From Brachionus manjavacas (lineage: Eukaryota > Rotifera > Eurotatoria > Ploima > Brachionidae): a stretch of 64,000 bases of DNA. Location: positions 353,499 through 417,498 of the forward strand of contig JAHQIY010000036.1 in the NCBI GenBank assembly GCA_019054805.1, read 5' to 3'. Shown piece after piece: positions 61,304 to 64,000 of the stretch; position 1 is the stretch's first letter; each line of letters begins with the position of its first letter. The position numbers and the translations under genes were made by a program. The notes beneath the pieces were generated by a model. It saw nothing but the letters and a program-made list of their open reading frames with translations. It did not search any database and had not been told where the DNA came from.

Positions 61304-64000
61304 GGAAAACCGAAGTTACCACTAGATAGATCTTGAAATTTATATGACTTTGGCTTTTTCAAATCAGAAAAAGGTCAAAGAATCGAAAAGTTATTCGCAT
61401 GAGAAACTTGTAAGTGATTATCAATCACTGAGTTTTCAAATCACTGCAGAATGGTCAATTTTTTAGCTACGATAATGATTAATCGCTCAAATTCAAGAGC
61501 GCAAAAAGTTCTACATGATAAAATTTACTGGATTCCAAAAAGTTAAAAGGACAAGAAATTAGGCGACTTCGAAAAAGAGCAAAAAACCCATTTTTTGACG
61601 TTTTTCAAATAGGTTTTTTGCAATGAATTTTTCAAATTATGGAAAACCGAAGTTACCACTAGATAGATCTTGAAATTTATATGACTTTGGCTTTTTCAAA
61701 TCAGAAAAAGGTCAAAGAATCGAAAAGTTATTCGCATGAGAAACTTGTAAGTGATTATCAATCACTGAGTTTTCAAATCACTGCAGAATGGTCAATTTTT
61801 TAGCTACGATAATGATTAATCGCTCAAATTCAAGAGCGCAAAAAGTTCTACATGATAAAATTTACTGGATTCCTAAAAGTTAAAAGGACAAGAAATTAGG
61901 CGACTTCGAAAAAGAGCAAAAAACCCATTTTTTGACGTTTTTCAAATAGGTTTTTTGCAATGAATTTTTCAAATTATGGAAAACCGAAGTTACCACTAGA
62001 TAGATCTTGAAATTTATATGACTTTGGCTTTTTCAAATCAGAAAAAGGTCAAAGAATCGAAAAGTTATTCGCATGAGAAACTTGTAAGTGATTATCAATC
62101 ACTGAGTTTTCAAATCACTGCAGAATGGTCAATTTTTTAGCTACGATAATGATTAATCGCTCAAATTCAAGAGCGCAAAAAGTTCTACATGATAAAATTT
62201 ACTGGATTCCAAAAAGTTAAAAGGACAAGAAATTAGGCGACTTCGAAAAAGAGCAAAAAACCCATTTTTTGACGTTTTTCAAATAGGTTTTTTGCAATGA
62301 ATTTTTCAAATTATGGAAAACCGAAGTTACCACTAGATAGATCTTGAAATTTATATGACTTTGGCTTTTTCAAATCAGAAAAAGGTCAAAGAATCGAAAA
62401 GTTATTCGCATGAGAAACTTGTAAGTGATTATCAATCACTGAGTTTTCAAATCACTGCAGAATGGTCAATTTTTTAGCTACGATAATGATTAATCGCTCA
62501 AATTCAAGAGCGCAAAAAGTTCTACATGATAAAATTTACTGGATTCCAAAAAGTTAAAAGGACAAGAAATTAGGCGACTTCGAAAAAGAGCAAAAAACCC
62601 ATTTTTTGACGTTTTTCAAATAGGTTTTTTGCAATGAATTTTTCAAATTATGGAAAACCGAAGTTACCACTAGATAGATCTTGAAATTTATATGACTTTG
62701 GCTTTTTCAAATCAGAAAAAGGTCAAAGAATCGAAAAGTTATTCGCATGAGAAACTTGTAAGTGATTATCAATCACTGAGTTTTCAAATCACTGCAGAAT
62801 GGTCAATTTTTTAGCTACGATAATGATTAATCGCTCAAATTCAAGAGCGCAAAAAGTTCTACATGATAAAATTTACTGGATTCCTAAAAGTTAAAAGGAC
62901 AAGAAATTAGGCGACTTCGAAAAAGAGCAAAAAACCCATTTTTTGACGTTTTTCAAATAGGTTTTTTGCAATGAATTTTTCAAATTATGGAAAACCGAAG
63001 TTACCACTAGATAGATCTTGAAATTTATATGACTTTGGCTTTTTCAAATCAGAAAAAGGTCAAAGAATCGAAAAGTTATTCGCATGAGAAACTTGTAAGT
63101 GATTATCAATCACTGAGTTTTCAAATCACTGCAGAATGGTCAATTTTTTAGCTACGATAATGATTAATCGCTCAAATTCAAGAGCGCAAAAAGTTCTACA
63201 TGATAAAATTTACTGGATTCCTAAAAGTTAAAAGGACAAGAAATTAGGCGACTTCGAAAAAGAGCAAAAAACCCATTTTTTGACGTTTTTCAAATAGGTT
63301 TTTTGCAATGAATTTTTCAAATTATGGAAAACCGAAGTTACCACTAGATAGATCTTGAAATTTATATGACTTTGGCTTTTTCAAATCAGAAAAAGGTCAA
63401 AGAATCGAAAAGTTATTCGCATGAGAAACTTGTAAGTGATTATCAATCACTGAGTTTTCAAATCACTGCAGAATGGTCAATTTTTTAGCTACGATAATGA
63501 TTAATCGCTCAAATTCAAGAGCGCAAAAAGTTCTACATGATAAAATTTACTGGATTCCAAAAAGTTAAAAGGACAAGAAATTAGGCAACTTCGAAAAAGA
63601 GCAAAAAACCCATTTTTTGACGTTTTTCAAATAGGTTTTTTGCAATGAATTTTTCAAATTATGGAAAACCGAAGTTACCACTAGATAGATCTTGAAATTT
63701 ATATGACTTTGGCTTTTTCAAATCAGAAAAAGGTCAAAGAATCGAAAAGTTATTCGCATGAGAAACTTGTAAGTGATTATCAATCACTGAGTTTTCAAAT
63801 CACTGCAGAATGGTCAATTTTTTAGCTACGATAATGATTAATCGCTCAAATTCAAGAGCGCAAAAAGTTCTACATGATAAAATTTACTGGATTCCTAAAA
63901 GTTAAAAGGACAAGAAATTAGGCGACTTCGAAAAAGAGCAAAAAACCCATTTTTTGACGTTTTTCAAATAGGTTTTTTGCAATGAATTTTTCAAATTACG

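Larger units (their letters stand above)
11866..64000 (+). repeat. 337-bp satellite array, 154 complete monomers plus partial
   Basis: A head-to-tail array of a 337-bp unit starts (phase GACTTTGGC) at 11,879 and runs off the window at 64,000, 296 bp into a monomer that starts at 63,705. The distance between first and last starts equals 154 x 337 minus 72, explained by two 27-bp deletions (about 40,100 and 45,800) and a net -18 of single-base changes, mostly in T-runs. Orientation never flips and no insertion interrupts it. Monomers differ at only a few positions, notably 8 (A/G), 63-64, 73-80, 191-193 and the T-run near 268-274. Size, length and homogeneity fit a centromeric or heterochromatic satellite; location is inference. 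Each unit has one CTGCAG and one AGATCT site, usable as a ladder test. Confidence 0.98.

Noticed and set aside
11879..64000. CRISPR-like regular repetition
   Set aside because: The whole 337-bp unit repeats with no unique spacers, and the context is eukaryotic.
11879..64000. Hammerhead ribozyme in the satellite
   Set aside because: Some invertebrate satellites carry one, but neither strand of the monomer has the CUGAUGA...GAAA core; the closest is CTGATTTGAAA on the minus strand, which lacks the invariant GA spacing.

Overview
The window reads as an AT-rich animal nuclear contig, not a bacterial one. The coding remnants are DNA-transposon genes (a FLYWCH-MULE transposase, a second DDE-type transposase, Ulp1-like proteases, RING and C2HC zinc fingers). 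Several are interrupted by very short GT...AG introns of 47-63 bp, and four-fifths of the window is one tandem satellite. A small-genome invertebrate such as a rotifer would fit, but the taxon is a guess from gene style and composition; no ribosomal, mitochondrial or host housekeeping gene is present.

Region 1, positions 1-11,865, is a transposon graveyard. Positions 1-974 hold a 385-bp tandem duplication of a chimera (transposase piece joined to an unrecognised minus-strand gene piece). Positions 2,081-5,678 hold a decayed plus-strand element: a DDE transposase joined by a reading-frame-preserving 50-bp intron to an Ulp1-like cysteine protease, then a RING-H2 finger, then a second diverged Ulp1-RING module. 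Positions 6,123-7,020 hold a coiled-coil/C2HC-finger pseudogene with three tiny introns. Positions 7,078-8,208 (minus) hold a FLYWCH-MULE transposase pseudogene with two in-frame stops; upstream of its 5' end is a degenerate array of TGTCGAAATT-like repeats that may be subterminal repeats of that element. Positions 8,408-10,100 are non-coding with several clean hairpins. Positions 10,108-11,504 (minus) hold a short intact ORF with a GPR..YY motif and a coiled-coil pseudogene containing an internal exon-intron duplication. A GC-richer, LTR-like block (11,511-11,697) and about 170 bp of unique AT-rich DNA precede the satellite.

Region 2, about 11,866 to the right edge, is one head-to-tail satellite with a 337-bp monomer: 154 complete copies plus a 296-bp partial one, with no foreign insertion seen. 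Counting indels from the first to the last start gives -72 bp against 154 x 337, which is fully explained by two 27-bp deletions and a net -18 of single-base indels. Copies look nearly identical. Linked variants recur at 3-monomer (about 1,011 bp) and 4-monomer (about 1,347 bp) spacing, which indicates local higher-order structure. Each monomer carries a near-perfect 13-bp stem-loop, two smaller hairpins, four copies of TTTTCAAAT and a 40-codon ORF.

No gene here is demonstrably functional. The best candidates for something undescribed are the transposase-Ulp1-RING architecture, present twice with complementary decay, and the structured, hierarchically amplified 337-bp satellite. All family calls are from motifs read by eye; no database search was possible.
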